DNA of 64,000 nt from Stropharia rugosoannulata (GCA_028532985.1 JANCIK010000005.1:2548501-2612500), one strand, 5' to 3'; numbered from the stretch's first letter, positions 38,901 through 51,255 are shown. The notes: a model not told the origin generated them from the sequence alone. A program made the numbers and translations.

Positions 38901-41381
38901 TGAAAGCGTTCGACCATCGCCCTCGGATGAGTCCGATGGTTTCTTCAAAGAGGCAGGCGCTTTATTTTATATGCAACAGACATCTTCTGGTCCCGTCGGC
39001 CCAAGGAAACAACCAGCACCCCAGGTTGAGCGAGTACAGCCAGACACTTCTTCGTCATCAGACGAGAATGATTTATCAGATTCGCTCTCTAAGAATACTA
39101 CTAGTAAATCCGCATCCGGTGCATCAGGGAATATGAGTTATAATGCAGCAAATGCGCGTGATGGTCATAACCTTGGACCTGAACGACGCGGCGCAGCAAT
39201 GACTAACTCCCCCATGAACCGCAGTGCGCCCATGACAACAGGTATGAGCGGTAACGCAAGCGCGACTCGTCCGCCGGTCGATCGGCTAAGCCCGACGCGT
39301 TCCAACTTGGGACGCAAACCATCAGGTGCACGGGCCCAGTCCACGGCAACTCGATCGTACAACGGCGGGGAAAGTATTTCATCCCAAACCGTCACTGAGG
39401 CCGACGAAAATATGGCCTCTGCTGCCTCATCTGATTCCATCCCCCACGCCCACGGCGCGAACACGATCTCTGATGCCCCTTACGACGACGCGAACGGCGA
39501 GGCCCTCGCGGCTCTGTCGTATCTCGCCATTGCGGATTCGGAAGATCTGACCAACCAGTCAGCCCCCTCGCTCTCTCCTGGCGTGCACTCGGTCGAGCCA
39601 CTCAAAATTCGCAGTCATGCTTCCGACATCGAGGCATCACCGGTCCCGCCATCGAGCGAGCCGCCCCAGTTCAAGTCATCGTTCGCACCGTCCAACAAGG
39701 CTGCGGAGCGCAAATTGAAGGCTCAGCAGCAGCAAGCCGCATTGCACGCTGCCACTCACAAACCCGGAAGGGCTAATGGAAGGAGGAAATCGAGGGTTGC
39801 GGGTGCTTGGGAAAGCAGCGAGGAGGAGGAGGAGGAGGAAGAGGACGATGAGGACGAGGACGATGACGGGCAAGCCGATTCGGATTCGCAACGCCGAGCC
39901 GGTTACGGAGCTTCGAACACGTCATTGCTCTCGCAAGGACACGGTCAAGGGGCTCAGGGCCCTCGGCCGGGACAACTACAAACCAGTCAGCTCGGCGTCT
40001 CTGATCACGGCCAAGATGGCTTCGGTACACCATCCCACCTCCGCCCCCCGCGAAATCTCCCCCAGCCACCGATTAACCGCGGCACAAGTGAGCTCACTAT
40101 TCTCGCAAATATTGGAGAGCTACTAACACAAGTATATCAGGCACGGAATTCCAAGGACATCAACCTGTTCCTCGTCGGTTGGTTTCTGAACAGTCCAGCG
40201 ATAGGCGTACTCATTACGAAGATGGCACGCCAATCCGTACACAGGCAGAATTCCCTGCTCCAGGCGCTGCCAGGCAAAATGTATGGAGTCAGGTTTTGGA
40301 ACCTGGTCGCGTAGCAGGGCGTGCGCCACAACCGGAGAGTTCTGCCGGTCCATCTAAGGACTATTTTGTTCAGTTGGACACGGCTGAGACGATGACAAAG
40401 GCATTTACCCCTCACGGGCTCCTTTCTGCTGGTCTGCAAGATAAAGAAGATCGTTCTGCCCGGAGACAAGAAGAATTGGCTCGCGAAAATGGGGCATCGT
40501 TGATTAATGTGCCGAACAAACCACCACCCCCTCAGACTGGTCTACTTGGCGCAATCACTGCTCACGAACGAGAAAGAAAGCGGGAAGGAGGCGTAGGCGC
40601 CACTCTAACCGAACGTGAACGCGAAAAACGCATTGCTGAAGAAAGACAGCGCCGCTTTGATGAACATCAGCGCCAGCAGCTTGACCAAATGCAACAAGGT
40701 GGCTCTATGTACGGCGGCCAGTTCGGATTCAACCCCATGATGGCCAATCCTATGATGATGGGCATGAACCCTATGATGGGTATGAACCCCATGATGACTG
40801 GAGGCGGAATGGCACCTATGAACCCTATGATGACTGGCCAGATGGGATACAACGGAATGATGGGTGGTTTCAACCCACACATGTTCGCCGCGCAACAGGC
40901 TGCACAGGCTTACCAACAGGCCATGATGGCGTTCTCCGTTGCAGGCTCTCAGATTGGAGGCGAAGGTGGTGCCGGAGCGACGGGCGCAGGAGGTGCGGCT
41001 GCCCCCCTAAACCCTAACATGACAGGGATGGGTGGAATGCCAGGTATGGGCGCTGGATTCGACCCACGCATGTCCATGATGGGCATGCCTATGATGGGTA
41101 TGGGTATGGGCGGCATGGGCATGGGCATGGGAGGTCCTCAAATGGGCAATCCTCAGATGTCAAACCAGGCGCCATTGGGCATGCAAATGACCGGAATGTC
41201 CAACTTTGATCCAAGGTCTTCCCCTGGCATCGGTGCAGGACACGACAATGGCCAACTCCTGCCACCGAGTCAAACACAATTCTCGTCAAGAACCAGTTCT
41301 CCTGCTCGAGGATCGCCTCTTGCTCGAGACGCACAATCGGTTGAGCGCGGACGTCCGTCGCGCCCTACCAGCCCAAAATAA
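35925..41381 (+). CDS. CAF120: Caf120/Skg3-like PH-domain protein of the CCR4-NOT complex
   Basis: Six exons, 35925-36812, 36865-37093, 37146-37631, 37686-37792, 37843-40087 and 40141-41381, give 1731 residues. The N-terminal 200 residues are Q/P/S-rich. A split PH domain follows from about residue 220 (HKVYFSGPLVRRLERQ, WAQLGGTTLSVWDMKE, STSALISWAAALRLAAWEKS, then GWARVRIAGQTDWKRVWFVV) with a conserved second module (TMEDVTQAFGVYPERPELI, GSLRCLQGWLLAMPE). The middle 750 residues are disordered Ser/Pro/Thr with a long Glu/Asp run near 39820. The C-terminus has LGAITAHERERKREG, a charged helix, then Met/Gly/Asn repeats and a Ser/Arg-rich end. Yeast Caf120 associates with CCR4-NOT and affects mRNA deadenylation and transcription. 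Confidence 0.9.
40731..40860 (+). repeat. Coding repeat of NPMM-type units in CAF120
   Basis: Five to six imperfect copies encode NPMMANPMMMGMNPMMG-like units, each about 15-30 bases (aaccctatgatg and variants). A second Met/Gly-rich block at about 41060-41130 encodes GMPMMGMGMGGMGMG. Such Met/Asn/Gly repeats are low-complexity and vary in length between strains. Confidence 0.8.
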
Positions 41382-41916
41382 TGACTTCACCTTTTCTGCA
41401 GTAAAACTTTTTGATACTCCCTTTTGGACTTATCTTCTTCCGGCTTTTAGGATATATGCTAGATCTTCACGTTGCACGTAGTCTGTCTCAGATGCACCCC
41501 TCAAGTTTATGTACATACTAAGATACCATTTACACTATGATGGACTCGATTATAGGCGAGCGTCACGCATAGTTAATCGTTTCTATACCTAAGAATTCTA
41601 ATGTGGATAAATTTTGATGCAAACGTTAACAAGCCTTCATATGATATGTGCTTGGTACTATGTGCGCTTCGAGAGGGAGTAGCGCTTTCGACAGTTGCAC
41701 GGGATTCCCGGGCCGCTTAATTAGATGCCTTCATCCTGACTCCTGACTCTTGCCTGACTCGACGATTGCTCGACGGGCTACACAATATTTCAACTTTAAA
41801 CCAAAACATACCCTTCTCCGTTGCTTCTCCGGGCTTGTTTCTCGACTAGTTTCATGAATGAAACAAGGATTTCTGTAATACATATTATTGTATGAAAGCT
41901 AAATAGCTGGCCGAAG
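41382..41916. other. Intergenic, CAF120 3' end to RAD2 5' end
   Basis: 535 bases between tandem plus-strand genes. It contains the CAF120 3' UTR and the RAD2 promoter. A CT-rich stretch from about 41730 precedes RAD2, typical of fungal promoters. Nothing else is seen. Confidence 0.5.
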
Positions 41917-44900
41917 ATGGGTGTTAAATCCCTATGGACCCTGCTGGCCCCTGCGGGCAGACCTGTCATGTATGTACAACTTAGCTGCGGTTCGACCTTG
42001 ACTTTTATTGACTTTATAATAATTCATAACCAGGTTAGAGACCGCAGAAGGAAAATCTATGGCCATTGACTCGAGTATCTGGATATACCAGTTCCAGGCT
42101 ACCATGCGCGACAAAGAAGGACGGGCACTGAACAACGCTCATGTTCTTGGATTCTTACGACGGATATCCAAGCTTTTGTTCTATGGAATTAAACCCGTCT
42201 TTGTGTTTGATGGAGGGGCGCCCGCTTTGAAGAGGAATACTCTTGTGCGTAGTTTGGTTATTTGATCGCGTGTGCAGTGCTCATCCAGTGTTCTGGACAG
42301 AATGAACGAAGGAAAAAGAAGAGTGGCGCTGCGGCTAGTCATCACAAATTGGCTGAGAAACTCCTAGCTGCTCAGCTGAGACGCGAGGCTCTGAACCACA
42401 CACAGTTCGTCTAGTTCCTTGTGGGAAGTCTTCAATGAATTGGCTAATTTACGCATGACGCAAGGACGCCGAAGAAAGCTAAGCAAACACGGCAGATCGA
42501 GCTGAATGACGATACTGTATATCTAGAAGATCTCGAAGGCGGCGCACCGAGAACTCCAGCCAAGAAGAAAGTCGCAACACCATCCTCGTCTGCTAAGAAA
42601 AATAAATTTCGTGACAGTGACCCGTACAGTCTTCCGAGTGTTAATATGGATGAAGTGATCAGTCAAGCCTCTCAATCAGCTGCGCCGGACCCTCGTTTAG
42701 CGACAGAAGATGAACTGCGTTCGTTCATTGAAGACATGCGGCCAGGCGATTTCGACATATACTCGCCGGCGTTTCGCGAGCTACCTACTGAAGTGCAATA
42801 CGAAATTATTGGCGATTTGAGGTTGAAATCCCGGCAGACCTCGTATGACCGCCTACACAAGATGCTCAAGAATGCGAGGACCCCCATGGATTTCTCAAAA
42901 CAGCAGATACTGAATCTCAAGCAGCGGAACACTTTGACCCAGCAGCTCCTAATGACAACCGACTCTATAGGAAGCGCTCACATAGCTATCCCAGTTCGTA
43001 TCGCCAGTGAACGAAACAGAGAGTATATCTTGATGAAGAACGAGGGTGAAGAAGGAGGCTGGATTCTCGGCATAAAAGATATTGGGACAAAGGAGAAACC
43101 CATCGTGCTGGACCATGATGAGTCGAAAGCAGAGATAGATGACGAAAGCGATTCGGATATGGAAGAAGTTGAAGTGTAAGTCCCCACTCAATTGATAATA
43201 CTTTATCAGATATGTTGAAATCGGTATAGTCCTGTTTCCGCTCCTGCCGATCCAGACCTACGCGAATACCAGAGGGAAATGGCTTTGACTGGAGTTTCAA
43301 AGAGAAACACAGATAAGGGCTTGCTCCCTTTGTCAACTAAAGGTATCAATCGCAAGGGAAATTCCACTGCTCTCTTGGAAGTTCTACAAACAGACGCAGC
43401 AGTAACTGTTGAACCTGCTTCTCAAACTCTTGAATCTGACTCAGAAGACGATAACTTAGTCGCGTATGCTATTCAAGCATCACTGGATCAAACGCCGTTG
43501 CCTCAGGCAGGTCCAAGCTCCACACCAACGCAAGCACCACGATCTACGAAACCAGTTGCATCCGTTGAAGAAGATGACGACTTCTACGTGAATTTCTCCC
43601 CTCCTGGAAGTCGCCTTCAAACAGCTCTTTCAATGGCTAATTCAAACTCTTCCGTCAATCGCACTCCATCAAAACCAGCAGCAGGATCTACATTCGGAAA
43701 GCCAACGCTGTTAACTTCACCTAGACCACCTTCACCGTCACCTCGGAACGCTACCTTATCCCCAGTCTCCATTTCTCAGACAACTGTTGACAAGACTTTC
43801 CCCGCAAGGACTACATCGACCTTTTCTGCGCCCACATCGTTTGGAAAGCCAATGCTATTATCTTCCCCAAAAACGGTACCTACTTCGGTGCATTCGGATA
43901 ATAGAGAAACCGAATTACAGTCGCCGTTTAAACCTGTCCCGTATCCTGCTGAAAACCTCTCTAGCGACGATGAAGAAATGGAAGAAGTGATTCCCGCCGT
44001 TCCTCAGAATCAGGAAGCCTCAAATGGATCACCCGTCGAATCTGTTCAGCCAGATGTGTCGTCATCCGTGAAAGCCTACGCTAGTTCGAAAAGCAGAATA
44101 ATTCAAGAGGAACATGATGTACCGCGAGTGTCTACTCCCTTACAAACTGACCCTGTCAATGCAAGCACTTACTCGGAATCAGACGGAGAAATAGACAAAA
44201 TCCCTGCCCCTGTCAAAACACCACCACAACTGCTAGTTGGAGAAAGTGGTCTTGATTTCACTCCAAAATCAACGGTGTCCGTGCATTCAGAACCCACGGC
44301 GAAATTGTTCAACACTGTCGTTGAGGTAACAAGAACAATTCCTCACGAGCATCCATATACGCCGCCTCGTGACACTTTTGAAGGAGGATCTACAACTGAA
44401 CCGTTGTTTAGTTTTTCACGAAGTCCTTCACCTTCTGAGGATATTCACGATGTACTGGGGCATGCAGATGATTGGGATGCTGCTCAAGAAATGGATCCAC
44501 ATGCAGAAGACGGAGAATTTGCCCAGTTCATGTCCCAGGTCAAAGGGCGGAACGTTGAAGATGCGCGAAAAGAAATAGATGAAGAAATCAGGACTCTTAA
44601 CCGACAGAGGAAGGCTGCTATACGGGATTCGGAGGACATCACCCAGCAAATGATCTCGCAAATCATGGTACGTTGGTCAACATATTAAGCATATAGAAAA
44701 GCTTTTTAATGCCCTTTGGGGTAGACCATGTTACGGCTCTTCGGGATCCCATATATTACCGCGCCAATGGAAGCTGAAGCTCAGTGCGCTGAACTCGTCT
44801 CTCTGCGCTTGGTAGACGGTGTGATTACGGACGACTCTGATGTGTTTCTCTTTGGAGCTCATAGAGTGTACAAAAACATGTTCAACCAGTCAAAAACGGT

Positions 44901-46211
44901 GGAATGCTTTGTGTCTACAGACCTTTCCCGTGAATTGGGCTTGGACCGTGACACTCTCATACAACTGGCATACCTTCTTGGTAGCGATTATACGGAAGGT
45001 CTACCAGGTGTCGGACCCGTGGTGGCAATGGAATTGTTGAAAGAGTTCCCTGGCCGTGATGGATTGTTCAAGTTCAAAGATTGGTGGATGAAAGTGCAAT
45101 CTGGCAGGGACAGAGAGCAGGATAGTAACACAAAATTTCGCAGACAGTTTGTGCGTTCCATTGCGGCTTCTATTAAAATAGCAGCATTTACTTAACACAC
45201 AATTTCAGAAGAAGAGATTCAAAAACTTGTACCTGCCGGACGACTGGCCTAACTCTGTTGTGGTACGTCGAAGTTGAATTGAAGCACACTGTGTCTGTCC
45301 TTATAGCACTACAGAGAGACGCATACTACCACCCAACTGTGGATAGCTCGGAAGAACCATTCAAATGGGGAATGCCTGACTTGGACGGCCTACGAGTGTG
45401 CGTAATCTTCTTGACCCAAACTGTAACTACGTAAAAGCTAAATATGATGTTTAGATTCTTCCACACGGAACTTGGCTGGCGTAAGAGCAAAGTGGACGAG
45501 TTACTGCTGCCTATTATTCAAAAAATGAACAAGCGTAATCAGGTAATCTATTGTCCTTCTACATGTAGCCTGAGCGGAAGTTCTGACTTTGTTTTTTTGT
45601 AGGCTGCCGCACTGAACAGGCAAGGCAACCTCGATGAATTTCTGGATGTTTCTTCCGGGGCGGGCACCTACGCACCTCGCCAGCGACAGGTCTATGCAAG
45701 TAACAGACTGCAAGAAGTCATTTCAGATTTTCGCAAGCGCCAAAGGGGCGGCTCTACGACTCCGCACTCCAAGCCAGCACTGGACAACGAGGGTGACCAG
45801 ACTGACAGCGGCAGCGGCAGCGAACAAGGTCCTCCAGCAAAGAGGGCAAGGAAAAAGGCCAGGCCAGCCACTACTACTCAAAAAGATAAAAGCAAGGGCA
45901 AGGCAAAAGCCAAAGCGGATGCAACAACCTCCAAAACGCGAGGTACGAGCAAGGGTGCACGTACGCGCAGGGGCAAGGGCAAATCGAAAGAAACTTTGAC
46001 TAGCGATGATGATGAGCATCATTCAGAAGAGGAGGACGAGTACACCCCCGTGGTCGAAGGGACTAAGGCTCTGGACCTCCATCGTACTGAAGAGCTCAAC
46101 CTGCGGCCGCGACCAAGACCGCGCCCGAGAACTAAAGCAGCAGCCAATGTTAACAATAGTACGGTTGGCAAAGAGAGTACTGGAACTGATGTACAGCTCC
46201 AGAAACTTTAA
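41917..46211 (+). CDS. RAD2: DNA repair endonuclease Rad2/XPG
   Basis: Ten exons, 41917-41969, 42034-42244, 42301-42404, 42465-43175, 43230-44667, 44725-45150, 45209-45262, 45315-45397, 45455-45542 and 45603-46211, give 1258 residues. The N-domain has [29 protein letters not shown] and [12 protein letters not shown] with its metal-binding Asp residues. A long acidic spacer of about 740 residues is typical of XPG rather than FEN1. The I-domain starts at 840: [19 protein letters not shown] and [14 protein letters not shown] supply the catalytic Glu/Asp, and [16 protein letters not shown] begins the helix-two-turn-helix. QGNLDEFL near the end of the nuclease part fits a PCNA-binding box. The C-terminus is Lys/Arg-rich, nuclear-localising. 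It makes the 3' incision in nucleotide excision repair with TFIIH. Convergent with COX11. Confidence 0.95.
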
Positions 46212-46366
46212 ACGGTTGTACCTGATCTCTCTTCTGTTTGTCATGCTTGACGCTATCAGGAACAGGGACATTATTGATGTATTCTTAACGGTATTTATCG
46301 TCATGTTCTGTAAATCATAAATTACAAGTTTGTTCCTGTATATTAGAGCTGTATTGTATAATGATA

Positions 46367-47486
46367 TTAATGTTGTGCAGGTTCAGAATCTTTTTGGGCC
46401 TTTCGAACCTCGGCTTTGGGGGCATGCTCGTATCCTCCAAAGCCTAGCGAATTTTGGACAACATCTTCTGCGGCATCTGGCTCGAGATGGCCTTGCTCAT
46501 TCCGACGCGCACTACAAGAGTAATTAGCTTAAGAGCTTTATTGCAGTTTCACTCACATACCGGAAGAAGGTATATGATAGAACAACGTCTTCCACATTCC
46601 TACATGCAGGGTCATCCAAAATATCTTTGTCAATGAAGAAGAGCAGCGGCATGTCGACTTCTTCCCCAGCCAACAGACGCTGTTCCTCAAAGCAAAAACA
46701 CTCCACTTTCGAAAAGTACGGGGCAATCTATAAATTATGTGAGCAATGAGTTTGGCCTTTGGGCATGTCTAAGAGCTTGACTGACTCGGTCTGGCGTCAC
46801 ATTATAAGTCGCAATACCAATGATATCACGGTCCGAGTTGTTTTTGGCGGTGTAGAATGCCAGACTCGTCTCTCCTGGAAGGACCGTGACGAATTTTTGC
46901 TGAGGGGTGAATGTCCACGGCAGTTGCTCGGACCTGTCCGCGTTGAAATGCACTTTGATACGAGTTGCATTTTCAACCGGGACCAGGCGCTCGGGTTCAA
47001 ACCGTCCCGTTCCGACGTTGGGTGTGCCCGCGAATCCAGTTGCAGCACAGAACATTCGGTACAGAGGTACAGCCGCGTAGCTTGCACCCATCGCAAACAC
47101 AATCTAAGCTCAACTGATGAGGACGGTCCCAATAGGGAGTGTACATGGCCAATAGCACGTACCACAGCCGTGCTGTACATGAGCAGGTTGCGATTCTTGG
47201 AGGCATTCGCCTCACTTCGGGCTTTGTTAGCAGCAGCGACACGGTCTAGCGTAGACTTTGGCTGGCCAGAGGTTGATTCAGTCGATAGGCAGCGACGTGG
47301 GCGGAGAAATGGGCTCCCTCGAGCGAGGTTGTGGTGAATGAATACTTGCCGATGGCATTGAGGATGTGGAGAGCGTCTAAGCTAGCACAAAAGGCTTCAT
47401 TTGTAAACGGAGTATATTTGACAAAAACCAAATGAATTACTGACTGTTTGAGACGTAAGACGCGACAGCGATCCCAGAAACGACAT
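46367..47486 (-). CDS. COX11: Cytochrome c oxidase assembly protein Cox11 (CtaG)
   Basis: Five exons, 47445-47486, 47163-47381, 46786-47103, 46561-46727 and 46367-46511, give 296 residues. The arginine-rich N-terminus (SRLTSQTLRRSPHP, ARGSPFLRPRRCLST) is a mitochondrial presequence. A membrane helix lies around 84-107 (VIVFAMGASYAAVPLYRMFC). The matching Cox11 core is GFAGTPNVGTGRF, RIKVHFNADRS, LPWTFTPQQ and the copper-binding CFCFEEQ motif at about 203-209, followed by DMPLLFFIDKDI. It delivers copper to the CuB site of Cox1 in the inner membrane. The presequence exon depends on my choice of acceptor at 47382, the only one that keeps the frame open. Confidence 0.94.
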
Positions 47487-47712
47487 CAGAGGATGTTGAC
47501 AGAGTTCGACTCAGAAATTATTCTGCGCGGCTTGCGCATGATTCCGAGTCAACGAGCGCCGAGGGCGCGAAGAATCTCACACACGTGATGTGGCTGTGCA
47601 CCGGACCTAGCATTAACGCTAAGCGCTGCTTGCCAACTTGTTCAAGATCATTAAGCATACGCGCCTCTCAACCACCGACCACGATTACAGCCCACCCATA
47701 CCCCAGTACTAG
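47487..47712. promoter_or_regulatory. Bidirectional promoter region, COX11 and DNAJC8-like gene
   Basis: 226 bases separate two divergent start codons. No TATA box stands out; there are GC-rich stretches around 47520-47575. Both 5' UTRs must be short. Confidence 0.55.
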
Positions 47713-48671
47713 ATGTCGCAAAGGGAGCCGTCAGTCTCCGATACCACAACAATCCCTCCGAAGGATCTTGACATCGACAAGATTCTGAACCGCGAGGCGT
47801 CTGCTTTTCAACGAGAAGTAGAGGTCGAACGTATACTCAAGGCGTTTAAGCTAAAGTGCGTATATATCTAAGCATATAATCTCTCATTTGCTACTAAAGG
47901 CTATCCGGAACAGCCCTTATGACATTTTAGACATAGACGAGAGTGCAACTCCGGAGGAGATTAAGAGGAAATATCGTCAAATATCATTGTGTGAGTATTC
48001 CTACATATCTCATGCAAAGTTAGCATGCTCATCTTGACACCAGTCATTCACCCGGATAAATGCCCCCATGCACGCGCACCAGAGGCCTTCGACATCCTCA
48101 AAAAGGTTTGTTGCTTTTGTACTCAGTTTTCACTGCCACTTAATCCTGTTCTTCCTCACTAGGCTGAATCTGAGTTGTCCGATAAAGCTAAGCGTGAAGA
48201 ATTAGATGCTGTTATTAATCAGGCCCGGTCTCTTGTTCTCAAGTCCCTTAACCTTCCTACCACAGTTGCAGTCAACGACGCTAGATTGCAAGGCTTAGAG
48301 CCGCCCTTCAAAGTCAGGCTAAGAGCTCAAACCAAGCTTTTGCTGATTGATGAGGAAGTGAGGAGGAGAAAGTAAGTTACCCCCGCCTTTTACTCTTGTT
48401 ATTATCTTACAAGTTGTGGCAGGGCCGTCAAAATGAATTTAGCCAATGAAGGCCTGGAAGCAAGGAAGAAGGACGAGGAGGTAGCACAGCGGAAAAGGAA
48501 GGCGGAAGATGATAAAACATGGGAAGGTATGGTTGAATCCTCTCTAATTAATAACGCCATTGACGCCCATGAACATCTATAGATACGCGAGAACAGCGAG
48601 TGGACAGTTGGCGCAGTTTTGCTAGTTCTAGCAAGAAGAAGAAGAAGACGAAGACTGCGATCCTCGGATGA
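47713..48671 (+). CDS. DNAJC8: DNAJC8/Spf31-like J-domain protein
   Basis: Six exons, 47713-47855, 47914-47990, 48044-48105, 48163-48371, 48423-48526 and 48583-48671, give 227 residues. The J domain is at about 47-105: NPYDILDIDESATPEEIKRKYRQISL, then the essential HPDK at 76-79. It is preceded by the typical lead DIDKILNREASAFQREVEVERILKAFKL and followed by a long charged helix (RRKKAVKMNLANEGLEARKK), DDKTWEDTREQRVDSWR and a Lys run near the end. This architecture matches human DNAJC8 and fission yeast Spf31, which are spliceosome-associated. The HPDK tripeptide-plus motif implies it can stimulate an Hsp70. Confidence 0.92.
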
Positions 48672-49254
48672 TTCTTATTTTGTCTTTCAGGATTGTACGC
48701 AAGGTCTATCGATTTTGCAACCGGACGCAGGTTGTTCGTCCGCTTTGATTCCGATTCAAGATTTGTACTCGACTTCCTTTACCATGACTATGTATGTATA
48801 ACAAAACCTCTAGTCTCGAATTTATCTCTTATAGTGATGTATACGGTCCAATGTTCAATTATTGGATATGTGCACCACATTTGTGTCCCTTGTTAAGTGT
48901 GCTCCGTTACACGTTGTCTTGACTGACTCGTATACAGCAGATTATCAAGTTATGGCGATACGCCGCATCGCGGACCTCATTCGATAACTTACTATTAAGC
49001 TTCTCTTTTCACGTTTGTTCACTGACCCCTGGTGTGAAGTCCTCCCGAAAGCCCGAAAACACCAAGATGGTTTACTGTGAAGATCGGGTAGGCTGTCGTT
49101 ATTTACGAATACACCAAAATTGAGAGAGGTATGTGATGTGATACAAGTACGGAAGTTGTAGTGGATAGTAATGGCGTAAAAAAAAGATCCCAGTCAAAGA
49201 CAAGTCAAAGAGTAAAAAAGAAAACGACAACGACAACAGAATGGAAATGTCAGT
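48672..49254. other. Convergent 3' region, DNAJC8-like gene and RMI1
   Basis: 583 bases with no supported gene. A 60-codon frame across the DNAJC8 stop is out of frame. The A-rich stretch at 49178-49240 lies just beyond the RMI1 stop and is probably its 3' UTR. Confidence 0.5.
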
Positions 49255-51255
49255 TTAATCAGAGTCAGACAAATCAATAATGTCCTCTACATTAGTAGCA
49301 AGGACTACACGCCGACCAGTTCTCTGGCTCATCGGTGACATCGGCGCTCCAAAACCCCTACTTGCAATTGGGTAGTCATTGCTCATTCTTTGACGAACGT
49401 GTCTGGCAGGAACCGGCTGGTTTTCTTTATCTTCAGTGTCCCCCATATCGTCGTCCGAGTCGATTATTTCGATTACGTCTACTGCCATACTAGAGGGCCC
49501 AGGTGCGACGGATGCAGGCGCGCGAGCCGTTGACAAGGAACGCTCGTCAACCATAATGTATGATGACATGGCCGAGGATGTCGATGTTGATGTAACAAGA
49601 GGTGATGTGGGATTCTTTGTTTTAGACGCATTGGACGAGGAGTCTACTGTCACCTTCTCCATGACTTTGTCCACATTGTCCCAGAAGTCGGCATCTTCAA
49701 TATCATCAACTAGGTAATCGTCTGAGAAAGGGTCTGCAGCCTGAGCTGCGGGGGGTGTTTCCGGTAGGAAAAGAGGCTCTCGTGTTGTCACTGGCCGTTC
49801 ATGGACACGGGGTGGGGGCGCCTGATTCTCATCAGTAACCACCTCGTGAAGTAGGTCAAAATCGAAGGAATGGTCAACTGCTGCTGCATTGCGGGAGGAA
49901 GAGGACGGGGGTATAGTGCGTAACAGTTCACGGCGCTGTGGGGCATGATGAAAATCCAAGCCCTTCAGGGCTTCGCTGATTGCCAAATCACGGCTGCTCT
50001 TGGACGATGCTTTACCTTTACCCGGATTATTGGAAGTGGAATCGAAATAACGCGATGAAGTGGACGCTTTCGAGTCTTTAGAACCAGCATATACAAGCGT
50101 AGCAAGTTGAGCTCGGGACGGTCTCTTACCTGCTGCTTCATCTTCGTCGTCGTTGCTGTGAGCCACAGGATTGCGCGACGGTAGTGGGGCGATTAGGCGT
50201 GGTTGAATGGAGGAACCTCCCACAAGCGTATTTGCCGACGATCCTGCAGGAACACGGCGTCGAGGTTCCATGTCGACATCGTCGGCGTGTTGCTGGACAA
50301 TGTCGGGAACCGGAGGCGGAGATATCTCTCTTAGAGGGGATCGGACAGCTTGAACAGCAGCCACGACTTGGCCTTGATTTTCTGCTGGCTCTGGCTCTGG
50401 CGTTAAAGGTCGTCTAGGAATAATATAAATATGTTATGTACAGTTTAAGCCGAATTTTAACATACCCCAATCTTTCTCGTAGACCTTTCTTGAAATTGGA
50501 TAATTGAGCTTCCTCCAATTCAAAGTTTCTGCCGCCTAGAAGAGTGACGGTAGCCGGCTCAAGAAACGCCATTCCTTTGTGTATCTGCGTGCCATGCAAC
50601 TGAAGCTACATATCATTTCCCAACTATTCAGAAATACACATTGACGTAGAGAAATATCTACTTGCCTTGTACCCAAGCTCGGTCGTCCCAAGGGTCAGCT
50701 GCGGCAGTGGCCGGTATTCCATTGCATTAATGGTGGTCTTGCCATCGGAGAGTTTTAATCGCAGAGTTCCTCGCGGATACTTGGGCATAGGCCCTTCGCC
50801 TTCGACCTCAACGTCTCCGTCGTCTTCGCCTTCGATGTTACCCACACCGGCCTTCATCCTCTCCTCGCGTGCCGCGCGGACCTGTTCGAGTTGGAAGGCG
50901 CTCACGCCTATCTCTGTGATAGCAATTATCTGCACCAGAACTGGGGGACCATGCAGTTTTGTAGTGGCTTGGGTAATACCAGGGTCGAGTCCAGTGCCCT
51001 CTAACATAGAGTCCACTAAATCAGACTGCAGCAATTGATCCTTTACGCGTTCCATAAACTCAGGGAAAGCATCGATAGGAGATATGTGCTGGTCTTCTGT
51101 AAGCCACTCATAGCATCCTTCCAGCCAAACCTGCAAAAAAAGTAATTTCATGTTAGTACCTTTCTAACTTGAACAGCAGCTTGCCTGACAGGATCTACGC
51201 GCGGCTTTGGGAAATTTATATCGAGCCATTGCACGACTTGCTCTGGGATGGGCAT
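49255..51255 (-). CDS. RMI1: RecQ-mediated genome instability protein 1 (Rmi1)
   Basis: Four exons, 51169-51255, 50666-51130, 50466-50599 and 49255-50413, give 614 residues. The N-terminus (MPIPEQVVQWLDINFPKPRV, then VWLEGCYEWLTEDQ) is the DUF1767-type helical region. The OB fold at about 140-230 reads GTLRLKLSDGKTTINAMEYR, LGTTELGYKLHGTQIHKGMAFL, TVTLLGGRNFELEEA. The last exon is a long disordered tail ending in two acidic hydrophobic motifs. The intron at 50600-50665 needs a GC donor (AAG|GCAAGT). Rmi1 stabilises topoisomerase III and helps the RecQ helicase dissolve double Holliday junctions. The ATG at 51255 is the only one that gives the conserved first helix. Confidence 0.9.
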
